NCBI RefSeq assembly: GCF_036499745.1 | Contig: NZ_DASYDG010000001.1 | Location: forward strand, 1 to 64,000 | Origin: Pinirhizobacter sp036499745 | GTDB taxonomy: Bacteria; Pseudomonadota; Gammaproteobacteria; Xanthomonadales; Rhodanobacteraceae | DNA: 64,000 nucleotides | Direction: 5' to 3' | In this document: in pieces, positions 45,578 to 52,937 of the stretch | Layout: every line of letters starts with the position of its first letter | Position numbering within the stretch: the first letter of the stretch is position 1 | The notes under the pieces: generated by a model | The model's input: only the letters and a program-made list of their open reading frames with translations | The model's database searches: none | Told to the model about the DNA's origin: nothing | Made by a program: the position numbers and the translations under genes

Positions 45578-46567
45578 TCACTGGGCGAAGTTGCCGTCGA
45601 GGTACAACCCGGCGGCACCGATCACGCCCAACTGGCCGTGGTCCATCAGGCGCACTGAGACCTTCTGCAGGAAGGCCCGCATCACGCCCTTGTTGAAGAA
45701 GCGGTGTTCGAACTGGCTTTGCAGCAGCACGTCGCGCACCTGCGGCAGAATTCCGCCGGCAAGGAATACGCCGCCGGTCGCGCCGTAAAGCATGGCCAGG
45801 TCGCCGACGAAGCTGCCCAGCAATGCGCAGAACGTGTCCAGGGCCTCGACCGCCGCCTCGTCGCTCTTGGCGAGCGCGGCAGCGGTGATGTCGGCAGGCT
45901 CTGCCAGTGCGACTGGCAGGCCACGCAGGCCCGCGATCACCCGGTACAGGTTCAACAGGCCCGGACCGCTAAGAGCCCGCTCCATCGATACGTAGTCGTA
46001 TTCCTTCGACAACTGGCGAAGGATCTCGATCTCGCGCTCGGTGCCCGGCGCCAGCGATATCTGCCCCGCTTCCGTGGGCAGCACGCGTGCACGCGGCTCG
46101 CCCGGCAGCAGCACGGCCGAACCCAAGCCGGTGCCCGGGCCCATCACCAGGACCGGGCCCGGCGCCGACGGCTTGCTGGCGGCGATCACGGTGGTGGTCT
46201 GGGCAAGATCCAGGAACTGCGTGGCATAGGCCACGGCTTCGAAGTCGTTGACCACGGCCAGCTGGCCGATGGACAGCGATGAGCGTATGTCGCTGATCGA
46301 TACCCGCCAGGCAAGGTTGTCGTTGACGATGGCGTCGTCCAGCACGTAGCCCGCACAGGCCACGGCGCAATGTTCAACCGGGCCTTCGACGCCGGCCTTG
46401 GCAATGAAATCCGCAAGCACAGCGGTAAGGCTGGGCCAATCGGCGCAGGTGTAACGCTCGTAGTGCAGCACGTTCACGCCGGACACCTGGGCACTGACCA
46501 GGCCGATGCGTGCGTGCGTGCCGCCGACATCCGCCGCGATGAACGGCGAACCCTGGGGTTTCACCAT
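45578..46567 (-). CDS. glk: Glucokinase-family (Glk) sugar kinase
   Basis: The start at 46567 (MVKPQGSPFIAADVGGTHAR) gives 329 residues. Asp13-Val-Gly-Gly-Thr is the phosphate-binding motif, with GPGTGLGSAVLLPGE and a distal HRFFNKGVMRAFLQKV (the last part of the E. coli-type Glk family PF02685). It phosphorylates glucose or, in this setting, N-acetylglucosamine at C6 with ATP. In Xanthomonas-like loci this family occurs beside the GlcNAc transporter and LacI regulator, as here. It is divergent from the MFS gene across 414 bases and lies 146 bases ahead of the TonB receptor on the same strand. Confidence 0.87.
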   Translation of the reverse strand: MVKPQGSPFIAADVGGTHARIGLVSAQVSGVNVLHYERYTCADWPSLTAVLADFIAKAGVEGPVEHCAVACAGYVLDDAIVNDNLAWRVSISDIRSSLSIGQLAVVNDFEAVAYATQFLDLAQTTTVIAASKPSAPGPVLVMGPGTGLGSAVLLPGEPRARVLPTEAGQISLAPGTEREIEILRQLSKEYDYVSMERALSGPGLLNLYRVIAGLRGLPVALAEPADITAAALAKSDEAAVEALDTFCALLGSFVGDLAMLYGATGGVFLAGGILPQVRDVLLQSQFEHRFFNKGVMRAFLQKVSVRLMDHGQLGVIGAAGLYLDGNFAQ

Positions 46568-46679
46568 CTGAAGTGTCCTGTGGTTGGCAGCTGTCGCCAC
46601 ACCTGTCCCCTTGCCCCGACCCAATGGGCGCCCATCGATGCCGCTGGGCGCCGCGCTTGTCCGCAATATGGCTTCGGAA

Positions 46680-46693
46680 TGACAACGTTGTCA
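46680..46693. promoter_or_regulatory. Candidate LacI-family (NagR-type) operator
   Basis: TGACAACGTTGTCA is a perfect 14-bp palindrome with a central CG, the usual form of LacI-family operators. It lies about 113 bases upstream of the kinase start; the LacI gene at 48358 is the obvious ligand-responsive regulator. Confidence 0.6.
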
Positions 46694-46893
46694 ACGAGCA
46701 AAAAGTCCTAGATCGGGTACTTCTTCTCGCGCGCTGCAACACGATGGGCTGTCCGTGACTGTCTGGAATGTTCACATCGGCCATACATAAGCGTGCGTTT
46801 TACCGCGCAGATCGCTTGCTGCGCCGCAGCAAAGGTGATGTCCATCCGTGTCGTCAGTCATGCCGGTATCGAAGGCCGGGGGCAATGGCTGAT

Positions 46894-46903
46894 TGACAAC
46901 GTT
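46894..46903. promoter_or_regulatory. Half operator matching the 46680 palindrome
   Basis: TGACAACGTT repeats the first ten bases of the perfect palindrome; the second arm is degenerate. It is 79 bases before the transporter start, where a repressor could act on that promoter or help form a loop. Confidence 0.4.
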
Positions 46904-46981
46904 ACGCCGCCCGGTCAATAAAGCGGACAACGGTGTCGTCGCATTGAGCGCGTGGCCGAACGACGGGGAGTTGTACAAGTC

Positions 46982-48268
46982 ATGTCCGCCATTCCAGAGG
47001 CCTTGCCGGCCCGCCAGTCCAGCGTGCTGCCGATGATCATCATCGGCGTGCTTTTCTTCATCTTCGGTTTCGTCACCTGGCTCAACGGCCCGCTGATCAC
47101 TTTCGTCAAGCTCGCCTTCCAGGTGGACGACTTCTACGCCTTCCTGGTGCCGTCGGCCTTCTACCTGTCGTACTTCTTCCTGGCCATCCCGGCATCGATC
47201 GTGTTGAAGCGCACGGGCATGAAGAAAGGCATGGGGCTGGGCCTGTTCATTATGGCGATCGGCGCGGTCACCTTTGGCCAGTTCGTTTCCATGCGCAGCT
47301 TCGGCGGCGCGCTCACGGGCCTGTTCGTGATCGGCGCGGGGCTTTCGCTGCTGCAGACGGCCTCCAATCCGTACATCAGCATCCTGGGGCCGATCGAGAG
47401 CGCGGCGCAGCGCATCGCCTTCATGGGCATCTGCAACAAGGTGGCCGGCGCGCTGGCGCCCTTCGTGTTCGGCGCACTGGTGCTGTCCAACATCGCCGAC
47501 TTCGGCAGCCAGGTTACCGCCGCACCGGACGCAGCCAGCCGCGAGGCCCTGCTCAATGCTTTCGCCGCCAAGGTGCACATGCCATACATGGTGATGGCGG
47601 GCCTGCTGGTGTTGCTGGCGATCTGGGTGGTGCGTTCGTCGCTGCCGGAGATCAAGCCCGCCGGCGCCAACACCGAACGCACCATCGGCCACGCGCACGG
47701 CGGCATCTTCAGCTTTCCGCATCTTTGGCTTGGTGTGCTGTGCCTGTTCCTGTACGTGGGCGTGGAAGTGATGGCGGGCGACGCCATCGGCACCTACGGC
47801 CAGGGCCTTGGGTTGCCGCTGGAGGCGACGCGCCATTTCACCTCGTACACGCTGTTTGCCATGCTGGCCGGTTATCTGGCAGGCCTGGTGCTGATCCCGC
47901 GGGTGATCACCCAGCACGCCTACCTGGCACTGTCGGCAGTGCTGGGCGTGGTGTTCGTGCTGGCCGCCTCGCTCACCACGGGCTACGTTTCGGTGGCCTT
48001 CGTGGCAGCACTGGGGTTTGCCAACGCGATGATGTGGCCGGCGATCTTCCCGCTGGCCATCCGCGGCCTGGGCGGCCTGACCGAACGCGGTTCGGCACTG
48101 CTGATCATGGGCATCGCCGGCGGCGGCATCATTCCGCCTCTCTTCGGGTACTTGAAGCAACACCACGACTTCCAGATGGTGTTCGCCGCGCTGATGGTGC
48201 CCTGCTACCTGTACATCCTCTATTTCGGCCTGGCGGGACATAAGGTCGGCCAGCACCGACTGGGCTGA
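46982..48268 (+). CDS. FucP/NagP-type MFS sugar:H+ symporter
   Basis: ATG 46982 follows GGGGAG; the protein has 428 residues and about 12 membrane helices. FIFGFVTWLNGPLITFVKLAF and LSLLQTASNPYISILGP are signatures of the L-fucose/glucose-galactose permease subfamily, which includes NagP GlcNAc transporters in Xanthomonadales and Alteromonadales. The neighbouring kinase, LacI regulator, GH20 and TonB receptor genes argue that the substrate is N-acetylglucosamine. The gene is followed by the LacI gene after 89 bases, probably in one transcript. Confidence 0.88.
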   Translation: MSAIPEALPARQSSVLPMIIIGVLFFIFGFVTWLNGPLITFVKLAFQVDDFYAFLVPSAFYLSYFFLAIPASIVLKRTGMKKGMGLGLFIMAIGAVTFGQFVSMRSFGGALTGLFVIGAGLSLLQTASNPYISILGPIESAAQRIAFMGICNKVAGALAPFVFGALVLSNIADFGSQVTAAPDAASREALLNAFAAKVHMPYMVMAGLLVLLAIWVVRSSLPEIKPAGANTERTIGHAHGGIFSFPHLWLGVLCLFLYVGVEVMAGDAIGTYGQGLGLPLEATRHFTSYTLFAMLAGYLAGLVLIPRVITQHAYLALSAVLGVVFVLAASLTTGYVSVAFVAALGFANAMMWPAIFPLAIRGLGGLTERGSALLIMGIAGGGIIPPLFGYLKQHHDFQMVFAALMVPCYLYILYFGLAGHKVGQHRLG

Positions 48269-48357
48269 ATATGCCGCGCAGGAAGGCGCCAATCCTGCAT
48301 TCGGTGCCGTCCATCCGCTACGATGGGCGGCGGAATCACGAAGGCGGAGAAGAACGG

Positions 48358-49392
48358 GTGCGCAGTCCGACCATCAAGGACGTTGCCGAGAAGGCGGGCG
48401 TTTCGCTCAAGACCGTCTCCCGGGTGATCAACAACGAGCCTTCCGTCCACGAGCGTACCCGGGAGAAGGTCCAGCGCGCCATCGACGCGCTGGGCTACCA
48501 GCCCGATCCTTCAGCCCGAAGCCTGCGTGGCACGCGGGCCTGGGCCATCGGCCTGGTGTACGACAACCCCAACGCGCACTACGTGATCAGCATGCAGAAC
48601 GGCGTGCTGTCGGTATGCCGCGAGCGCGGTTTCGGCCTGCAGATCCACCCCTGCGATTCCACCTCGCCCACCCTGGTCGAGGAATTATGCGAACTGGTGC
48701 GGCGTTCTCGGCTGGCGGGCCTGGTGCTGGCGCCGCCGATGTCTGAGCAGAAGGAATTGATCGAAACGCTGGCTGCGGAAAAGATCCCGTTTGTACGCAT
48801 CATTTCCGCGCGCAAAGATCCGAAAGACGGCTACCCCTGCGTATTCGTGGACGACCGCGATGCCGCTTACGCCATCACCGAGCACCTGATCCAGCTGGGC
48901 CACCACCGCATCGGTTTCCTGTGGGGAGGCAAGCATCACCGCTCCAGCCCGGAGCGCTACCAGGGTTATGAAGACGCGCTTCGCGCGTACGGCATGCCGC
49001 TGGATAACGAGCTGGTGGTGGAGGGAGATTATTCCTTCGATGATGGATTTCGCGGTGCGCGCAAGCTGCTTGCGCTTGAGCACCGCCCCACTGCGATCTT
49101 CGGTTCGAACGACGAGATCGCTGCCGGTGTGCTGGCGGCGGCAAAGTCTGGCGGTATCGATGTGCCGTGGGAGCTTTCAATCGCTGGCTTCGAGGACAGC
49201 CCGTTCTCCAAGCAGAGCTGGCCGGCGCTTACTACTGCGCGGCAGGCCACGACGGATATCGGCCGGCATGCGACGCGGCGGTTGATCGCGGAGCTTGAGC
49301 GTGAGGCGCATGGTATTGCCGGGGAAATCAGCAATGAGGGGTTCAGTCCGGAGCTGGTGGTGCGCGGGTCGACGGCGCCGATTCGGAAGTAG
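48358..49392 (+). CDS. LacI-family transcriptional regulator of the GlcNAc locus
   Basis: I choose GTG 48358 behind GGAGAAG; 344 residues is the family norm. The N-terminal helix-turn-helix is PTIKDVAEKAGVSLKTVSRV with hinge ARSLRGTRA, followed by the periplasmic-binding-like effector domain: LAGLVLAPP, VDDRDAAYAITEHLIQLGHHRIGFL and FGSNDEIAAGVLAAA. Repression would be lifted by a GlcNAc-derived sugar. The palindromes at 46680 and 46894 are the natural targets. Confidence 0.93.
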   Translation: MRSPTIKDVAEKAGVSLKTVSRVINNEPSVHERTREKVQRAIDALGYQPDPSARSLRGTRAWAIGLVYDNPNAHYVISMQNGVLSVCRERGFGLQIHPCDSTSPTLVEELCELVRRSRLAGLVLAPPMSEQKELIETLAAEKIPFVRIISARKDPKDGYPCVFVDDRDAAYAITEHLIQLGHHRIGFLWGGKHHRSSPERYQGYEDALRAYGMPLDNELVVEGDYSFDDGFRGARKLLALEHRPTAIFGSNDEIAAGVLAAAKSGGIDVPWELSIAGFEDSPFSKQSWPALTTARQATTDIGRHATRRLIAELEREAHGIAGEISNEGFSPELVVRGSTAPIRK

Positions 49393-49446
49393 CTGTCGTT
49401 AGTGAGGGTCGGAAGGCTTGCTCGCCGGCATTAATGCCAGTCGCGA

Positions 49447-49683
49447 TCATTCCCGAAGGTTGTTATAGACCGCGATAGCCAACCAGATGACGACAAGGGT
49501 CAGAAATCCGGCCCACTCAATGCCACTGCGGGATCGCTCACAATCGTTGCGCGTCGGATACCGGCCCATGGTGACTGCGAGCAAGGCACCACGTCCTACC
49601 TGGAGGAGTACGAAGTCGAAAATCACGTCCACAACAACATACCGGACGATTGACCCGACAATCCTTGTTGCATCCTCGAACAT
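49447..49683 (-). CDS. Small membrane protein, unknown function
   Basis: A 78-residue protein (ATG 49683 with GAAGGA just before) with two hydrophobic segments (near residues 12-32 and 56-74) around a basic RYPTRNDCERSRSG loop. It resembles no family I know. It shares strand and a 26-base gap with the upstream cupin gene, so the two may be co-transcribed. Confidence 0.5.
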   Translation of the reverse strand: MFEDATRIVGSIVRYVVVDVIFDFVLLQVGRGALLAVTMGRYPTRNDCERSRSGIEWAGFLTLVVIWLAIAVYNNLRE

Positions 49684-49709
49684 CAATCCTTCCTGTATTC
49701 GTACATCCG

Positions 49710-50006
49710 TTACATATCGATGATCACCAACGTGCCATAACTACCTGGCAATACCGAGTGCGGAACACCCGCAATCGCCAAGTACATCTGTCCCGCCGAC
49801 ACCACAACCTCTTCGCCCCGCACCTGCAGCATCATCTTTCCGTTGATGACCAGAAGACCTTCGTTGTAGTCATGCGTTTCTTCCTCGTATGCCTGATCGT
49901 CCATGCGAATAACCTTGATACGCGCCGGACCCACCTGCCCGGTGACGAAGGAGGTCCAGGCGGTCGGAAGATCCGCCGCTAGCGATTCAAAATCGACCAA
50001 CGCCAT
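49710..50006 (-). CDS. Small cupin-domain protein
   Basis: The start at 50006 is behind GGAGGA, giving 98 residues, a single cupin barrel. The first cupin motif reads HDYNEGLLVINGKMMLQV (His and Glu visible), and the second reads GQMYLAIAGVPHSV. A metal site is plausible but only two of the usual His ligands are clear. It could be a small-molecule binding protein or enzyme; no catalytic partner is adjacent. Confidence 0.75.
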   Translation of the reverse strand: MALVDFESLAADLPTAWTSFVTGQVGPARIKVIRMDDQAYEEETHDYNEGLLVINGKMMLQVRGEEVVVSAGQMYLAIAGVPHSVLPGSYGTLVIIDM

Positions 50007-50084
50007 CAGTCTGTCCTCCAGGAAAGGCAATATCGTATTGATAGGTACGTTGCCGCGCCAGGAGCAAAGGTAATGTCATTTCGC

Positions 50085-50519
50085 TCAAGCATCGGCCTCG
50101 TCAGCAGCGCTTTCGGGCAGCGCAATGCAGGCGAGGAACGGCACGCCGGCGGAGTGCCAGCTTTCGGCGGCCTCGTCCAGGATGCCCGTGAAAATATCAA
50201 ACTCTGCCTCGTCGGCATCCCGAAGCGTTTCAGCGTGCGTGATCAGTAACAGATAACCTTTGGCGCGTAGCCACGACAGGTCGCGCAGGCTGTCGGAGAG
50301 TGCATCCCAGTTGCCGCCGAAGCCGGCCGGAAAGTGCAGCGCATCATCCAGGTGGCGCAGCAGCGATGCCTTGTCGGTGCAATCGTGCAGGTCGATAGGC
50401 AGCGTGCGCAGTGAGGTGGATTGGGCAGCGCCATCGAGCGCGGCGATATCGTCCTGGGTGACGAAGAAGACGCCATGGGTGGTGGCGTCGTTCAGGTCGA
50501 TGTCGAGCAGGGAATTCAT
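50085..50519 (-). CDS. Barstar-family ribonuclease inhibitor
   Basis: A 144-residue protein. HHDD-type barstar motifs are plain: LHFPAGFGGNWDALSDSLRDLSWL (residues about 62-85), followed by YLLLITHAETLRDA. Barstar proteins block barnase-type RNases by covering the active site with an acidic helix. It overlaps the upstream RNase-like gene by 4 bases (ATGA), the expected order toxin then inhibitor on one transcript. The N-terminal part (MNSLLDIDLNDATTHGVFFV) is longer than in Bacillus barstar. Confidence 0.9.
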   Translation of the reverse strand: MNSLLDIDLNDATTHGVFFVTQDDIAALDGAAQSTSLRTLPIDLHDCTDKASLLRHLDDALHFPAGFGGNWDALSDSLRDLSWLRAKGYLLLITHAETLRDADEAEFDIFTGILDEAAESWHSAGVPFLACIALPESAADEADA

Positions 50520-50959
50520 GGATGCACCTGAAAACAGCGGAAGCTGCTGTAGTGATCGGCGGTGTAGTAGTACACCGCTGGCGGCGTACCGCCGGTGATG
50601 ATTCGTCGCGCGCCACGCGTGTCGCTACCCGGCGTTTCGACGGTGTACTCGTGGTAGTAGCCATTCGCCTGGGAAGGCAGCAGGCCTTCGCGATTGCCGA
50701 ACACCGTGTCGTCCTGGCGATGCGGAAACGGACCGTCGCCTTCGATCAACTTGATGGTCTGTAAGGCTTCCTGAGGCAGGAAGCCTGGCAACACCGGGCA
50801 AGCGCCCTCGGCCTGGTAGCTTGCCGGTGGCGTGGTGCTTACCTGACCTTGCGGCGTGGGCTTCGCGGTATCTACCTGGCCGTGCTGCATCGGCTTGAAG
50901 TAGAGCCAGCCGACCAGCGCGATGAGAACCAGTAGCGGAAGAAGACGGTTGGCACGCAT
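50516..50959 (-). CDS. Barnase-like ribonuclease (N1/T1 family)
   Basis: A 147-residue protein with an N-terminal membrane or signal segment (LLPLLVLIALVGWLYF) and a Pro/Gln-rich linker. The RNase fold starts at FGNREGLLP, with HEYTV (Glu104), RGARRII (Arg118/119) and DHYSSF (His136) in the positions of barnase Glu73, Arg83 and His102. It should cleave RNA 3' to purines, preferring G, outside the cytoplasm or in a neighbouring cell. The barstar gene follows with a 4-base overlap. Confidence 0.9.
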   Translation of the reverse strand: MRANRLLPLLVLIALVGWLYFKPMQHGQVDTAKPTPQGQVSTTPPASYQAEGACPVLPGFLPQEALQTIKLIEGDGPFPHRQDDTVFGNREGLLPSQANGYYHEYTVETPGSDTRGARRIITGGTPPAVYYYTADHYSSFRCFQVHP

Positions 50960-50976
50960 AGCGATTCCTCGGGCGA

Positions 50977-51828
50977 TTACCGGTGGGCTTTGTCCACGCG
51001 CGCTTGCAGTGCCATCGCTGCCGCCGGGTTGCGGTGCTTGGCGGCGCTGATGAAGAAGATGAAAACATCGCGCGCGCCGCCATCAGGCAGGGCGGCATCC
51101 ACGTGCGGAAGCTCGGGATTGTCCTGGCCAATCGCCCAGCGTTGCGCGCGTTTCGACCAGGCGTCCAGATCCTTCGCGCTGTAGCCCGTGGCGACGCCAT
51201 CTTCGCTGCGCATCAATCGGGCATAGGTGAAATCACCCGTTGTATCGGCTAGCGATGGGAACTTCGGCGAATCGGTGAAAACCGTCGGGATGCGATGCGA
51301 GCGCGCCAGCGCCACGTATTCGTCGCTGAGGAAACTCTCATGCCGTACTTCCAGGACATGCCGAAGCGGGCGCCCAGCCAACGTGGCCGGCAGCAGGTGC
51401 AGGAACGCATCGAGGTCATCCGCATCGAAGCGATGCGACGGCGGCAATTGCCACAGGATCGGACCCAGGCGATCGCCCATCTGATCCAGTCCACCTTCGA
51501 TGAACGCGGCAATGCCTTTAGCACTGTCCCCCAGGCGCCTGCTTTGGGTGATATAACGCGGCGCCTTGAGCGAGAACACAAAGCCTTCCGGCGTTTCGGC
51601 TGCCCAGCGCGCATAGGTGGCTGGCTTCTGTGCGCCATAGAAGGTGCCGTTGATCTCGATGACGCGCAGATGGCGACTGGCGTATTCCAGTTCGCGCTTT
51701 TGTACCAGGCCATCCGGATAGAAATTCTTGCGCCAGGGCGCATACGTCCAGCCGCCGATGCCAATACGGACCGCGTGCTGCGCTGCGGGAGCGGCGAACA
51801 GATCTTTGCTGGCGGTGCGGATAGGCAT
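50977..51828 (-). CDS. DUF72 (YecE-family) protein
   Basis: ATG 51828 gives 283 residues. IGIGGWTYAPWRKNFYPDGL and INGTFYGAQKPATYARWAAETPEGFVFSLK are DUF72 signatures: a TIM-barrel-like fold with unknown activity. GPILWQLPPSHRFDADDLDAFL and LEVRHESFLSDEYVALAR also fit. It lies 17 bases upstream of the barnase gene on the same strand and could be co-transcribed, but DUF72 genes are common and there is no functional link known. Confidence 0.9.
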   Translation of the reverse strand: MPIRTASKDLFAAPAAQHAVRIGIGGWTYAPWRKNFYPDGLVQKRELEYASRHLRVIEINGTFYGAQKPATYARWAAETPEGFVFSLKAPRYITQSRRLGDSAKGIAAFIEGGLDQMGDRLGPILWQLPPSHRFDADDLDAFLHLLPATLAGRPLRHVLEVRHESFLSDEYVALARSHRIPTVFTDSPKFPSLADTTGDFTYARLMRSEDGVATGYSAKDLDAWSKRAQRWAIGQDNPELPHVDAALPDGGARDVFIFFISAAKHRNPAAAMALQARVDKAHR

Positions 51829-51883
51829 GGCAGGCGATCGAAGCGATGGCACCGCATGATGCCACGGCCGGGGCGACGCACGC

Positions 51884-51935
51884 TTAAGGGGTCAGGGTAC
51901 TTCGTCGACCGTAAAAATGCTCTGACCCCTTATGG
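51884..51935. repeat. Complete REP-like inverted repeat element
   Basis: TAAGGGGTCAG (51885-51895) pairs perfectly with CTGACCCCTTA (51922-51932) around a 26-base centre containing GTCGAC. The 15-base right arm is identical to 16844-16858. This is the form of short palindromes mobilised by RAYT transposases; no transposase gene is in the window. Confidence 0.65.
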
Positions 51936-52123
51936 CCTGCTGGATTGCCCATCTATTTTTGGCAGCGCTATACCGTGCGGCGAGGTCCGGCGCCGTAAAT
52001 TTTCCTGAGGTACCAGGGCAGGTGGATTTCGCGTAGCGCCGGGTGGCAATCCAGAACGCCGGAGCCTTGCCAGCCAGCACCCCGCAGCGCCATAGTCAGG
52101 CGCATCGTGGTGGGGAGCGTGGC

Positions 52124-52885
52124 ATGGACTCGATCGTCGATCTGCATGTTTCCCGGTACCAGCCCAACGGCCAGATGGCCGAGCATCGGCATGATGAAGC
52201 GTGGTTTTGCCTGGTGGTGGACGGCGCCTACGAGGAAACCGTCCTGGGCATGCGCAACGAGCACGCGCCGGGCGATCTGTTGTACTGCCCCGCCCATGCC
52301 GCGCATGCCCAGCGTTTCGGCAAGGTGGGCGCCCGCAAGGTGATCTTTGCCGTCGATGAGGCCCTGGCCGCGATCCTGTCCGAACACCGCACGCGGATGG
52401 ATGGACGTCCGTTGCTGCGCCGGTCGCGCCGGCTCCAGGCCATGGGGCGGGCCATCGTCGATGCCCTGGCTGTCGGCGACGCCTTCGTCCCGATGTCCGC
52501 CCAGGCGCTCGCGCTGGACATCCTGGCCGAAACCGGGCGCGGACTGGCCGAGCTTGCCCATGCCGAGCCGGGCTGGCTGCGCCGCGTGCGCGCAAGCCTG
52601 CACGAGGATCCCGCGGCGGGCATCACCCTGGAAACCCTGGCGGAACTCGCCGACCGCCACCCAGTGCACCTGGCTCGAAGCTTCCGCAGTTTCCATCACT
52701 GCACGGTCGGCGATTACGTCCGGCGGCTGCGTGTTGAGCGCGCCGCCCACTTGCTGCGCACCACGCGCCGGCCTCTGCTGGAGATCGCCCTGGACTGTGG
52801 TTTCGCCGGTGCCACGCAGTTTTCGCGCTCGTTCCGCGCCGTGTATGCCACCACACCTTCGGCCTGGCGGGAAACCATGCGTTAG
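52124..52885 (+). CDS. AraC-family transcriptional regulator
   Basis: ATG 52124 follows GGGGAG; 253 residues. The N-terminal part is a cupin-like sensor (QMAEHRHDEAWFCLVVDGAYEE, GDLLYCPAHAAHA). The C-terminal double helix-turn-helix has GITLETLAELADRHPVHLARSF and LLEIALDCGFAGATQFSRSF, typical of AraC. The target is unknown; it is 52 bases from the M3 peptidase gene on the same strand. A REP-like palindrome precedes it. Confidence 0.9.
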   Translation: MDSIVDLHVSRYQPNGQMAEHRHDEAWFCLVVDGAYEETVLGMRNEHAPGDLLYCPAHAAHAQRFGKVGARKVIFAVDEALAAILSEHRTRMDGRPLLRRSRRLQAMGRAIVDALAVGDAFVPMSAQALALDILAETGRGLAELAHAEPGWLRRVRASLHEDPAAGITLETLAELADRHPVHLARSFRSFHHCTVGDYVRRLRVERAAHLLRTTRRPLLEIALDCGFAGATQFSRSFRAVYATTPSAWRETMR

Positions 52886-52937
52886 CCGCGCTAATCCGCG
52901 TAAAGCATGGCATGCGCCCCCTTGGTAGGGTGCGGCA

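Larger units (their letters stand above)
46568..46981. other. Divergent control region of the GlcNAc locus
   Basis: This 414-base region separates the kinase and transporter genes. It holds a perfect 14-bp palindrome (46680-46693) and a matching half-site (46894-46903). The transporter start at 46982 has GGGGAG about 10 bases upstream. I see no gene in it. Confidence 0.6.

Noticed and set aside
42702..46567. Single long transcript from kinase through GH20
   Set aside because: An intrinsic terminator at 42620-42650 lies between the receptor and GH20 genes, so full co-transcription is not supported.
46772..48292. 506-codon open frame antisense to the transporter
   Set aside because: His/Gln/Glu-rich composition reflects the reverse complement of hydrophobic codons, not a real gene.
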